Part shown: positions 1 through 10,411 of the stretch, piece by piece
How positions within the stretch are numbered: position 1 is the stretch's first letter
How the letters are laid out: each line of letters opens with the position of its first letter
NCBI RefSeq assembly: GCF_963576675.1
Contig: NC_088910.1
Span: forward strand, 86,238,104-86,302,103
Direction of reading: 5' to 3'
DNA length: 64,000 nucleotides
Source of the DNA: Euphorbia lathyris
Lineage: Eukaryota > Streptophyta > Magnoliopsida > Malpighiales > Euphorbiaceae
Position numbers and translations under genes: made by a program
Notes under the pieces: generated by a model
Told to the model about the DNA's origin: nothing
Databases searched by the model: none
Seen by the model: only the letters and a program-made list of their open reading frames with translations

Positions 1-100
1 TTCTTAAAGAAGAGAAGTCAGCTTTAACGGACAAATTTTTTGAATAGTTCTTATCCCCCCCCCCTTGGAACTAATCTTGTCACGTTACATGGGACCAACA
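1..100 (+). repeat. 3' end of the 5' LTR
   Basis: Bases 1-100 match 10318-10411 with few differences, mainly the length of a C run (near 55-63 here, shorter near 10370). The segment ends in the LTR terminus CAACA and is followed two bases later by the tRNA primer site. Confidence 0.9.
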
Positions 101-102
101 AG

Positions 103-114
103 TGGTATCAGAGC
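103..114 (+). other. Primer binding site for initiator tRNA-Met
   Basis: TGGTATCAGAGC is the standard copia minus-strand primer site, complementary to the 3' end of plant initiator methionine tRNA. It lies two bases after the LTR. Confidence 0.95.
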
Positions 115-162
115 TTAAAAGCTCACTGAGCAAGATATAACTATCTTGAGCTGATCCCCACA

Positions 163-1905
163 ATGGCTGAGAACAGCACTCGTTTCCTCCCAGGAAATCA
201 GACAACTCAGATTCTTCCTGAGGGATTGTCCATTACTCGGCCTCCTCTGTTCTCCGGGTCTAACTACACCTTTTGGAAGAACAGAATGAAAAACTTCATT
301 CAGGCAACAAATATGAGTGCATGGCTTTCTATAGTCCAAGGCCCATTTGTTCCTGTTGAAACTGTTGATGGCCAAACGGTTGTTAAAGCTGAGACTAAGT
401 GGACAGAAGATGGCCTCAAGAAGCTACAAAATCATGCTTCGACTATAAACATGCTTCATTGTGCGTTAGATGCTGCAGAGTACAACAAAATTTTAGGTTG
501 TGAGTCAGCACAGGAAATCTGGAAGAAACTGGAGGTCACCTATGAAGGAACCAACAAAGCTAAGGAGTCCAAGGTGAACCAGCACATGAGGTTGTACGAG
601 CTGTTTGAAATGAATGATGATGAAGGAATCTCTGAAATGAACTCAAGATTCACAAACATAATCAACGAACTCAAAATACATGGCAAGATCTTTACTGAGG
701 AAGAGCAAGTCAAGAAGATACTGAGGAGTCTTCCCAAAAGCTGGCAAGCCAAGAAAACTGTTGTTGAGGAAGCTCAAGACTTGACCACCTACAAGTATGA
801 TGAACTCATTGGATCTCTGCTGACCCATGAGATCTCAATGAAGAACTTTGAGGTGAAGGAGAAATCTGAGGATAAGAAGCAAAAGTCTCTTATCATGAAA
901 GCTGACTCCACTGATGGGAGCTCAACAGACGATGAAGAAATGGCCATGTTCACTAGAAAAATGGAAAGGCTGTTCAGAAAAAATGATAGATACTCCAAGA
1001 AGCCTTACAAGAAGTTTGACAAGTACAAAGCTGAGTCCAGCGACAGCAAGTACAAGAAGGACAGCTCAAAGCCCATCACTTGCTTTGAATGTCATCAAAC
1101 TGGTCATATCAAATCAAGCTGTCCTACCTTGAGGAAGGAAAAGAAGAACATTAAGAAGGCAATGGTGGCAACTTGGAGTGACAGTGATGAGTCATCATCA
1201 TCAGAAGCTGATGCCACTGAGTCGGCAAAGATTTGCTTCATAGCTGATGAGCTTGCTGAGCCCTGTGTTTCTAAGCATGCTGACCCCTCCATTGCATCTG
1301 ACGATGAGGCACACTCAACTGAGGTAATATCACTACCCCTGCTCAGAAATGAAATGATAAATGCCTTGAGTGACCTCTACACACTTATCAAAAAGTGTAA
1401 CAAGAAGGTTAAAGCACTCAGCAGGCGATGTGATGAGATTGAAGAGGTCAAACTCAGTGACTTTCGATATCTTCTCCAAGACAACTCAACTTTGCATAGC
1501 AACGTAGAAACTATGCACAAGTTTGTCTCTGAGGTCCAATCAGATTCTAAGAAACTGAGAAAGGACATCACATCTATTCAGAATCAATTCAAGGTTTCGA
1601 ATAAAAGAAATATTCCTCTGAACACTCAGTACCAAAGTACTAGTCAGCAAAGATGGAATCCTCAGCGGAATGTCCAGTGTGACTTCTGTGGGAAGAAAGG
1701 ACACACCACAAAGGTGTGCTGGCATGCTCAGTATTGGGGTGCTGACCAGCCAGTGAGATATCCCCAATGGAAGGTCAGCTGTGACTTTTGTGGGAAAAAT
1801 GGGCACACTATCCAAGTGTGTCGTCATAAGATTAAATATGATGTTTCACCTGGTGAGCCTAACAAACAAGGACCCAAAAAGACTTGGGTACCTAAAAATA
1901 ACTAG
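163..1905 (+). CDS. gag: copia gag polyprotein (580 aa), open
   Basis: Nucleocapsid/capsid protein that would package the element RNA in cytoplasmic particles. The first half has the copia gag fold signature (gag-polypeptide region, roughly residues 25-230, with a YELFEMND-type segment). A CCHC zinc knuckle CFECHQTGHIKSSC lies at about residues 307-320. Two further CCHC boxes near the C terminus, CDFCGKKGHTTKVC (about 506-519) and CDFCGKNGHTIQVC (about 540-553), give three knuckles; the last two look like a duplication. The ATG is the first after the primer site. The frame is intact although pol downstream is broken. There is no in-frame fusion to pol: the stop at 1903-1905 is followed by 41 bases before the protease region. 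Confidence 0.9.
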   Translation: MAENSTRFLPGNQTTQILPEGLSITRPPLFSGSNYTFWKNRMKNFIQATNMSAWLSIVQGPFVPVETVDGQTVVKAETKWTEDGLKKLQNHASTINMLHCALDAAEYNKILGCESAQEIWKKLEVTYEGTNKAKESKVNQHMRLYELFEMNDDEGISEMNSRFTNIINELKIHGKIFTEEEQVKKILRSLPKSWQAKKTVVEEAQDLTTYKYDELIGSLLTHEISMKNFEVKEKSEDKKQKSLIMKADSTDGSSTDDEEMAMFTRKMERLFRKNDRYSKKPYKKFDKYKAESSDSKYKKDSSKPITCFECHQTGHIKSSCPTLRKEKKNIKKAMVATWSDSDESSSSEADATESAKICFIADELAEPCVSKHADPSIASDDEAHSTEVISLPLLRNEMINALSDLYTLIKKCNKKVKALSRRCDEIEEVKLSDFRYLLQDNSTLHSNVETMHKFVSEVQSDSKKLRKDITSIQNQFKVSNKRNIPLNTQYQSTSQQRWNPQRNVQCDFCGKKGHTTKVCWHAQYWGADQPVRYPQWKVSCDFCGKNGHTIQVCRHKIKYDVSPGEPNKQGPKKTWVPKNN

Positions 1906-1946
1906 CTATATTGCAGGTAAGCCTGAGGTGTGATGAGAAGTAAAAA

Positions 1947-4900
1947 ATGTGGTACATTGACAGCACATGCTCGAGGCATATGACTGGTGATGAAACTCAG
2001 TTCATCACACTTGTGCGTAAACGAGGTGGAAGCATAAGTTTCGGAGACAACAAAAAGGGTAAGATAGTAGGGTCAGGAACCGTTGGTGGTAATCCTACTA
2101 TTGAGTCAGTCTCCCTAGTCAGTGGACTTAAATATAACTTACTGAGTGTAGCTCAGCTATGCGACAACGGCAGAAAAGTTATATTTGATGACACTGGATG
2201 TAAAATACTCGAGGGCAAAACAAATGAATTAATTTTAACTACCCCTCGTGTTGATAATGTCTTTATGCTGAATTTGGAAAAGAAATTTTCAAAAAATGTA
2301 TGCTTAGTGTCAAAGGAAGAAAATTCCTGGCTATGGCACAGGAGACTTGGTCATGTAAGCATGGACTTTTTGGCCAAATTAGCAAGAAAGCAATTAGTTG
2401 AGGGATTGCCAGAACTTAAGTTCGAAAAGGATCAATTATGCAATGCTTGTCAGTATGGAAAATAAACTAAAAAATCTTTTCACAGTAAAAACATTGTCTC
2501 AACCAAGCGCCCGCTCGAGTTGCTACACTTGGATCTCTTCGGACCAGTCCAGCCGCTGAGCTTGGGTGGTAGGAGATTTTCCTTGGTCATTGTAGATGAC
2601 TTCTCTCGGTACACTTGGATCATCTTGCTTAGTAGCAAGGATGAAACCTTTGAGACGTTTTCAACATTAGTAAGAAAACTTGAAAATGATAAAGACCTAA
2701 AGTTAGCTCACATCCGAAGTGATAATGGTGGAGAATTCAAAAATCAACAGTTTGTTGAATTCTGTAAATCAGTGGCATTGACCATAACTTTTCTGCTCCT
2801 AGAACGCCTCAACAGAATGGGGTAGTTGACAGGAAAAACAGAACCTTGGTTGAAATAGCCAGGACAATGCTGGGTGAGAATAGGCTTCTGAAGTACTTTT
2901 GGGGAGAAGCTGTCAACACAGCTTGCTACATACTTAATAGGGCTCTAGTCAGACCCATATTAAAGAAAACTCCCTACGAACTTTGGAAAGGATGAAAACC
3001 CAACATTGGATACTTTCGTGCCTTCGGCTGTAAATGTTTCATTTTAAATACTAAAGACAGCCTTGCTAAGTTTGATTCAAAAGCTGAAGAAGCTATCTTT
3101 TTAGGATACTCAACAAACAGCAAAGCATACATAGTTTTCAATAAACGAACTCAGGTCTTAGAAGAGTCCGTACATGTTGAGTTCGATGAAACTAACCCTG
3201 CAGGAAAAGACAAGCAGCTGACAGAGGATGATCCACACTCATCACCTGCTGACCAAGAAACAGCCGTTGAGTCACTACCTCAAGGGCTGGCCAAAGGTAA
3301 AAGCGAAACTCAAATTGTCTTCACTGACCAATCTACACCTGCAGAGATTGTTGAAACACAACCAGCTCAAGACATTACTCTACCAAAGGAGATCAGAATA
3401 CCAAGAGGACACTTAGAGAGTGCTATTCTTGATGCTGCTGAAAACACCCTGATAACCAGAAATCAACTCAGGAGATACCTCAGCAATGTAGCATTCGTCT
3501 CAGTTCTGGAACCAAAGAACTTCTCTAAAGCTGAGCACGATGAGTTTTGGATGGGTGCAATGCAAGAAGAACTTGATCAGTTCAAGAGAAATGAAGTATG
3601 GGACTTAGTGCGAAACCCATGAAACCAGAAGACCATAGGAACAAGATGAGTCTTCCGCAACAAGCTAGATGAACAAGGGAACATAGTCAGGAACAAAGCA
3701 AGACTTGTAGCTCAGGGCTACAGTCAGCAAGAAGGTATTGACTACGGTGAGACCTTCGCCCCAGTGGCAAGGCTAGAGGCTATAAGAATTTTATGTGCAT
3801 ATGCTAGTTACATGAACTTTAACTTATTTCAAATGGATGTTAAGAGTGCATTCCTTAATGGAGTTATAAACGAGGAAGTCTATGTTAATCAGCCTCCAGG
3901 GTTTGAGGATCCCAAGTTCCCAAACCACGTTTATAAGCTTAAAAAGGCTCTGTATGGTCTTAAGCAAGCACCACGTGCTTGGTATGAGAGGCTGATCAGT
4001 TTCCTGCTGACTAGAAATTACGTCAGAGGTAAAGCTGATACAACCTTATTCATTAAGAGGAAGGGTAAAGATACCATATTGGCTCAGATATATGTTGATG
4101 ACATTATTTTTGGTGCCACTAATGAGTCCATGTGCAAGGAATTTAGTAAGCAGATGCAGACTGAGTTTGAAATGTCAATGATGGGAGAACTCAACTTCTT
4201 CCTTGGACTTCAAATCAAACAAGGGAAAAATGGCATCTTCATCAGTCAAACCAAGTATGCTAAGGAGATATTGAAGAAGTATGAACTTGAGAACTGTAAG
4301 TCAATATCTACCCCAATGGGCACAGACACTGTCCTCTGCGCTGACAAAAATGGTAAGTCAATAGACAGCAAATTGTACCGAGGTATAATTGGCTTTCTAC
4401 TCTACTTAACTACTAGTAGACCGGCCATTCAGTTCTCAGTATGTTATTGTGCTAGATATCAATCTAACCCTAAGGAATCTCATTACATAGTTGTAAAAAG
4501 AATCCTTAGATATTTGCAAGGCTCAGTGAATGCAGGTTTATGGTATCCCAATACTTATGATTTCACACTCATTGGATACACTGACGCTGACTACGGACGA
4601 GACAAGCTTGAACGAAAAAGCACCTCAGGAGGATGTCATTTCCTTGGAAGCTGTCTTGTATCTTGGTTCAGTAAGAAGCAGTCGTCAGTAGCCCTGTCAA
4701 CCACTGAAGCTGAGTACATTGCTGCTGGAAGCCGTGTGGCTCAAGTCCTCTGGATTAAGCAACAGCTAGAAGATTATGGTGTTCAAACTAAAATGATTGA
4801 AGTCAAATGTGACAATAAGAGTGCCATTGACCTATCAAAGAACCCAATCCAGCACAGCAGGATGAAGCATGTCAGCATAAGGCACCACTTCATCACAGAC

Positions 4901-5038
4901 CATGTACTCAAGGGAGAGATCAAGCTGACTTATGTCCCAACGGATGAGCAGCTTGCTGATATCTTCACCAAGCCACTGGCTCGTGAGCAATTCAACATAC
5001 TTAGAGAAGCTATCAGTATGTTTAATCCTCTTCAATAA
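1947..5038 (+). pseudogene. pol: copia pol (protease, integrase, RT, RNase H), several stops and a frameshift
   Basis: Domains in order: protease-like start with DSTCSRHMTG near 1956 (the usual DSG is DST here, so the catalytic triad is altered); GAG-pre-integrase LWHRRLGH near 2333; integrase core LHLDLFGP and RSDNGGEF near 2520-2730; RT with [11 protein letters not shown] near 3830 and YVDDIIFG near 4090; RNase H with YTDADYG near 4578 and DIFTKPLA near 4960. In-frame breaks: TAA 2463-2465, a frameshift near 2790, TGA 2993-2995, TGA 3620-3622 and TGA 3647-3649. The stops fall where family members carry Q, R, W and W. The RT-RNase H half from 3764 to 5038 is open. Not functional as it stands. 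Confidence 0.93.
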
Positions 5039-5315
5039 AATTCTATGCTTAAATTAAATGTTGAGTGATTACCATGCTGAGTGATTCGTGCTAAATTAGT
5101 AACTATTGCATGCTGAGTATAACATGATATGAAATCCCCCATGCTGAGTAGATGTGCACACTGAGTGTTTATCTTAAGCTGAGTTACTAAGCACACGAGT
5201 AATTATTCTACGTAAAACTGACTACTCAGAATACCAAACATATGACATTCTTAACACTGAGTAAAAGATCCGTTGTAGAATTAATACTAGCACGCGCATT
5301 AAGTAGCCTCTAGGA

Positions 5316-5447
5316 TGACGTAAGCGTCATCATTAGTAAAAGCATGCGTCGTTTCTCGCAATTAATGTCAGTAATAACTGACTTTCGACGGTTCAAATTC
5401 CCACCGTTCCATCCAACCTATCAAGTCGCCATCCATCGTCTATAAAT
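5316..5447 (+). promoter_or_regulatory. Putative internal promoter of the extra ORF (TGACG pair plus TATA)
   Basis: An inverted TGACG pair, ATGACG-TAAG-CGTCAT (5315-5330), resembles an as-1/bZIP site. TATAAATA follows at 5441-5448, then a CT-rich leader of about 110 bases leading to the ATG at 5559. The copia 3' LTR has the same TATAAATAG core at 9689-9696. Function is inferred from motif order only. Confidence 0.5.
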
Positions 5448-5558
5448 AGTGAACGTTTCCTCACTATTCACTCTCTACGCTTGAAATTCGCACTCGAACC
5501 TTCACTCTCTCTAAACTTCTGAAATTCAAATCTTCTTAAAGAAACTCTCAAGAACACC

Positions 5559-8507
5559 ATGTCTGATTCCCAAAATCTCTCTGATGACCAATATGAGGAC
5601 AATCGCTCAGACATCAATCCTGGCTCCCCACCTGAGCAACAATATGTTGATACTCTAGAAGATGAGGCCCATACTGGACATGGTCAGCATGACCAACCCA
5701 TGGACGAGGTCAGCATTCTCGGTGTTGATCCTCACACTGAGCACTCAACTCCTTCTAAGAAAAAGAAGAAGGACAAGGGTAAGAAAACTGAGGAAACTGA
5801 GGAGAGAACCTTTCGATCCGTATACTCCGACGTTGAAGGCTTAGACGTTGTAGCTTCACGATCGTTCTCGAAAAGCTTCGTAGAGACTGTGAAACCTTAC
5901 AGTGATTGGATATCCAAGAACGAATGGACCAAACTATTCTCCTTAAATGGGCTGACCTACCCAAGGCTTGTAACTGAGTTCTACTCCAATCTACTGGTTG
6001 CCACGCACGATATTGACTTTATGGTCACTTATGTCAACAAAAAGCAAATCATCATCGACCGCTCATATCTAGCTACTCTTTTGGACTTGAAGGACGAGGG
6101 AGCTGAGTTGAGAAGAACAAATGACTACAAGAAGGTTAAGTACACCGCTACTTTTTTTAAACCTGAAGGGCATATAGGGGAAGTCTCTTGCACCTCGCTT
6201 ACTCAGCATCAGAGGCACACCCACTACCTACTGACCAACTACATCTATCCAAAGGTCAACTCCACATCCTCTGCCTCCAACTTCGAGCAATGCTTCTTAT
6301 GGCATATGCTCAACTACCAACCCTTGAACATGCCTGTGTTCCTGATCGGGGCTATGCAACGAAGCACTGGAGCACTTCGATTGGGCTCACTCATTACAGA
6401 AATTCTTAGGGATTACAGAATCAGCTTTAAGAATGAGGAAAGCATATTAGGTACGGAAATTACCATTGAATATCTCACTAAACTTGCACACAGTCTTCCT
6501 TTTAAATCAAAGAAAGGAAAAGATGCAGTGACTGAAGCTGAAGAGGAAGCTGAGCCGATCGGTAAAAGAAAGAAGAGAAAGGCAGCACCCAGACTCCAAA
6601 CTGTCAAACGCCTAAAAGTTATTATGGCTAACCCATCTCCCGCTGAGTCAATCAAAAAGAAACCTCAACCTACCAAAGCTGCCCAAAAACGACCTGCCAT
6701 TGTTCAAGAAGCTGAAGATGAACAAGAGAACACTGAGTCACCCCTAAAGAGGAAGAGGGTTTCTGGAGTTACACCGTTGGATGCAATTCCTCTAGATGTA
6801 TCCATTCCAAAGGATTCCTTCTTTCTATGAACTCAAGAATCTGCTGAAAGAACTCCACCTGCAAACAATCAACAAAAACAATTTGTCTCAGCTGAGCAGA
6901 TGAAGAATCCAGCTACTGAGCCAAGAGATGAGTCAACTGTTGACACCACTACCACAGAAACTGAGCAAACACAAACTGAGTCATCTGACCAACTTCCATC
7001 TTCAAACCCTTCTAAAGACGGCAGTGACAAACGATATAAGAAGAAGGCAAACAAACCCCCAGTGTTTGATATACTGGATGACTCACCTCTCCATGAACCT
7101 ATCGTAAATTTGACTGATTTGGACTTCAACTTTTTCTCTAAGCCTATTACCAAGCCCTCACCAGTCAAGGAAAATCAAGCCTCTGTTCCTCGTGGTCAGG
7201 AACATGCCAAGTCTGCCGACACCACTGCTACCAGCTCATCAAAGCAAGTGATCGATGAACACGCTGTTCAAGAGAATGAACGTACACTGGAGAAATCTCC
7301 TGCTCAGGACAATCTCGAGCTGACTCCTCCTCAAGTCAATGTTCAGCTCCCAACTGACACTGAGCAGGTAGACAATCCTACGGCACCACTCAACTCTCTT
7401 CTGGAACAGTCAGACAATGTATCAATTCCTGCAGTTGACCATACCACTCCATCTGCAACTCAAGTTGCTCAAACCTCACCTGATCCAAAGGACAACTCTG
7501 CTACTAGTGTGCACTCAGAAGAACAACCACCTGCCGCCAACAAAAACTCAGTTCCTGAAACTTCTCAAACTGATCCTCTGCAGTTCTTGACTTCTTCCCA
7601 GTCTGGGCAACGAATCTTACAAGCTGCCTAAGAACTCATCGCAGAAATCCAAAGCACTCATGGAACTGATACTGAGCGCAGTTCAGCGGATCCTACACAA
7701 CTGGGCACCATTACTCAACTCCTCACTGAACTAAAAGGCCTCAAGGAGCTCTTATGTGTGCTGACCGAAATGGTAGCTCAGCAGCCAAAGCAAGAGTTTG
7801 CTACCAAATTGGCAAACCTTCACCTGCACATGGTGCAACATATGGACACCATTGAAGGGAAACTCAACGCCTTAACTGCCGCCAACACTGATGTGGCTAA
7901 GTCAGCTCAACCTACTCAGGTCTCAACTGAGCTGACCACAACTCGAGAATTAGTTGCCTCTTCCTCTCAATGCACAATCGACCAAATTGCTGAATCCATT
8001 CGCCTGCTAAATTTATCAAGAGAAGAGATGCAAACTGAACAGACCAAGACATTTGAGATTTTTCAACTCTCAAAAGCCACTTATGACCATATCACACATC
8101 AATCTAACCAGCGACACTATTATGACGCTGGCCTGCTAAAAATGTACCATCAGTCCTACGCTATGATGACCGACACCATGAGCTGGATGGGTAAGTCCCT
8201 TCAATTTATACTAAGCGTCGTCAGTTCTCATATGGACATTCCGGTGTCCAACATGGCTGGTGGAATCAAGGTCTTTGACAGGCTCAAGCACAGTACGGCT
8301 CAACTCCAGCAGTATTCCGCCCTACTGACTCGTGATGTTGAACAAGGGAAGTTTTATGCAGCTGTCCCTCAGCCCGTTGATGCTGGAAAAAAGGGGGAGA
8401 AAGATAAACATCCAGCTGGAACTCAACAAAAGAAACAACATCCTAGTTCCACTTCTTCAGTTGTCCCCCCTAGCACTCAACCAAAGCCTCCTAGCACTCA
8501 ACCCTAG
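5559..8507 (+). pseudogene. Extra ORF behind copia pol, ~982 codons with two in-frame stops
   Basis: One frame runs from ATG 5559 to 8507, interrupted only by TGA 6828-6830 and TAA 7629-7631. The first 70 residues are acidic and hydrophilic, with lysine runs. Residues about 85-300 (for example TEFYSNLLVATHDIDFMVTY) resemble the 'putative plant transposon protein' domain (PF20167-like) seen in plant retrotransposon ORFs; this match is from memory. The remainder is low complexity, rich in T, P, Q and S with basic patches, followed by a predicted helical stretch (about 7750-8300) and a proline/threonine tail. I see no signal peptide or membrane segment, so an envelope role is not supported. The position after pol matches the env-like slot of SIRE elements. 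The leader and TATA upstream suggest separate transcription. Confidence 0.7.
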
Positions 8508-9079
8508 AAACAAAACAAGACCAAGCCTAACCAAGTCTCCTTCAATATTAGGCGATAGATATTTTTTTTTGTTGTGATCTTGCTTACTTGCTTATGTTGT
8601 GTTGTGTGCTAAATATCAATATAAACGTATCTTCATTAAATCAACCTTGTTATTTAATTTCTTCGCTTTAATGACTATCTGCTGTGTTGATCGAAATTCA
8701 CGACTTGTCTCATATTTCTTCATTGAACAAAGTAACTAAAGCTTGACAACATTGAATTAATCATGTACTTGGCCACTGAGTAAAACTACTCAGCCTTAAT
8801 TAACTCACTCAGCTAATTCAAATATTTGAACTTAATCCTCCGCTAAACTTTATATCGAAACTGAGTGAAATGAGCCTGGTCCAAGAACTGACCTAACTCT
8901 GAACACTAATGTTAGACTTACTTGATTAAACCTTAAAATATTTAAAGTAAAACTAAGTCAGCGGCTCAACCCTTACGGGGGAGAATCTTAAGAAGTTACG
9001 AATAGGTCAATCATCATGGGGGAGCTTAACACTGAGTTCCTTATTGAATATTTTTTGCCAACATCAAAATGAGGGAGTT
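8508..9079 (+). other. copia 3' untranslated region and polypurine tracts
   Basis: No coding frame of note. Three G-rich purine tracts occur (near 8977, 9018 and 9070); the last, AAAATGAGGGAGTT, abuts the 3' LTR and is the likely plus-strand primer. The motif CTGAGT and its complement recur here. Confidence 0.7.
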
Positions 9080-10411
9080 TGTTGAAACACATTTCCACAT
9101 GATTTTGATTTGACAAAATTATTCATGTTAATGATGAAAAATATTCTAAACACATTAAATTTAAATGCTTTGATTTATTCACACTAATGTGTTTGTTCAA
9201 TGTTGAGTTATTTGATTTATAAGATATTAAGATAACAAGCCTGAAGGCCCATAAGAGGAAGTCAAGCCCAAGTCAACAGATCAAAGCCTCACGGCCCAAG
9301 TAGACTCAAAACGCCGTCGTACTAAGTGAGACACAAGCCCAGCACCAAGAAGGATCGAGAAGCCTTCTACCAATAGCTTCAAGATGAAGCTGCTGAGTTG
9401 AACGACAAGAAGTACAAGTCAGCGGCAGAACAGAATAAACTTGGAGACAAAGTATTTCTACTTTGGGTAAAGCTCAGAAGACGCAGGAAGCTGTCTGGAA
9501 GACTTTGCCATAAATGTGGGAACATTCTGTTTCATCTGACGAAAAGCTGCTGAGCACTAGTGAAGACAGAAGATACAAGAATATGATTGGCCGAAGACGC
9601 GGAGCACGTACTGAGTGAAAGTGATAGGAAGCCGTTTGCCTCCAACGGTTATTTCGAAATTCAAAATCACCGGTGCTTGAAGTGTCACTATAAATAGGCC
9701 TCTCAAATGCTTCATTCGATGCAGATCTTCAATTAAGTCGAAACGTGACCAAATTGATACTTGAAGTTCTGTGAGAAAAGCAAAGCAAATCTTACACCAA
9801 TTCCAATTTTGTGTAAAAGTCTAGAGTGATTTTATTCATCTAAAGTGTCTTAGCAATTGTTGTTTAGGACAAACACTTATCATTTCTAGAAGTATAGAAA
9901 GGAGAAGCTGAGTACTCGGTTATAGTACTCAGCGGTAGTAATAGGAGTGAGTAGAGGAATAGAGGAAGGTACTCTTGTATACTCAGCTTCTGTTGTAAAA
10001 GGTTTCGTGCTCTACCTTTAAAGAGCTCAGTAGAGGATTCAAAAAGCTCGGAACGAGTTCCGGGGACTGGACGTAGGCGGAGAGGCCGAACCAGGATATG
10101 TCTGTTGAGTAACATATTTCTAACCCTTAACTCCTTTATATATTGCTTGCTATAAAACTGACTTAGTAACGAACTCACGCTGAGTTGAGTGCACTGAGAA
10201 GCTGAGTTCAGGAATAGACTTTAGTGCTATCTCTTGACTCAAGAAAAGAAACAGACTTAGTCACCAGTTGACTAAGCTTGTGTCTTAAACTACTCAGCAC
10301 TGCTGTGTAAACCTTTTCTTAAAGAAAAGAAGTCAGCCTTAACGGACAAATTTTTTGAATAGTTCCTATCCCCCCCTGGAACTAATCTTGTCATGTTACA
10401 CGGGACCAACA
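9080..10411 (+). repeat. copia 3' LTR (1332 bp)
   Basis: Starts TGTTGAAACAC directly after the polypurine tract and ends GGGACCAACA. It carries TATAAATAGG at 9689-9696. It contains the inverted repeat GCTGAGTACT (9907-9916) and AGTACTCAGC (9924-9933). A second copy of the LTR start lies at 63851. Confidence 0.92.
9689..9696 (+). promoter_or_regulatory. LTR TATA box
   Basis: TATAAATA, followed by a short leader rich in TC. Its position in the middle of the LTR fits the U3/R border. Confidence 0.6.

Larger units (their letters stand above)
1..10411 (+). mobile_element. Ty1/copia LTR retrotransposon, SIRE/Maximus-like, 5' LTR cut by window edge
   Basis: Order in the element is: end of 5' LTR, primer binding site, gag, protease-integrase-RT-RNase H, long spacer, extra ORF, polypurine tract, 3' LTR. 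The order integrase before RT shows copia. The last 100 bases of the left LTR match the end of the right LTR (ending in GGGACCAACA), and the LTR starts TGTTG and ends CAACA. The long LTR (1332 bp) and an additional ORF after pol are features of the SIRE/Maximus lineage; that assignment is inferred. The right LTR abuts a LINE reading frame at 10412, so the element inserted into that LINE. Pol has several stops, so this copy is not autonomous. Confidence 0.93.

Noticed and set aside
5559..8507. An envelope protein in the copia element
   Set aside because: Position fits the env-like slot, but there is no signal peptide, transmembrane helix or cleavage site; the conserved part looks like a plant transposon domain.
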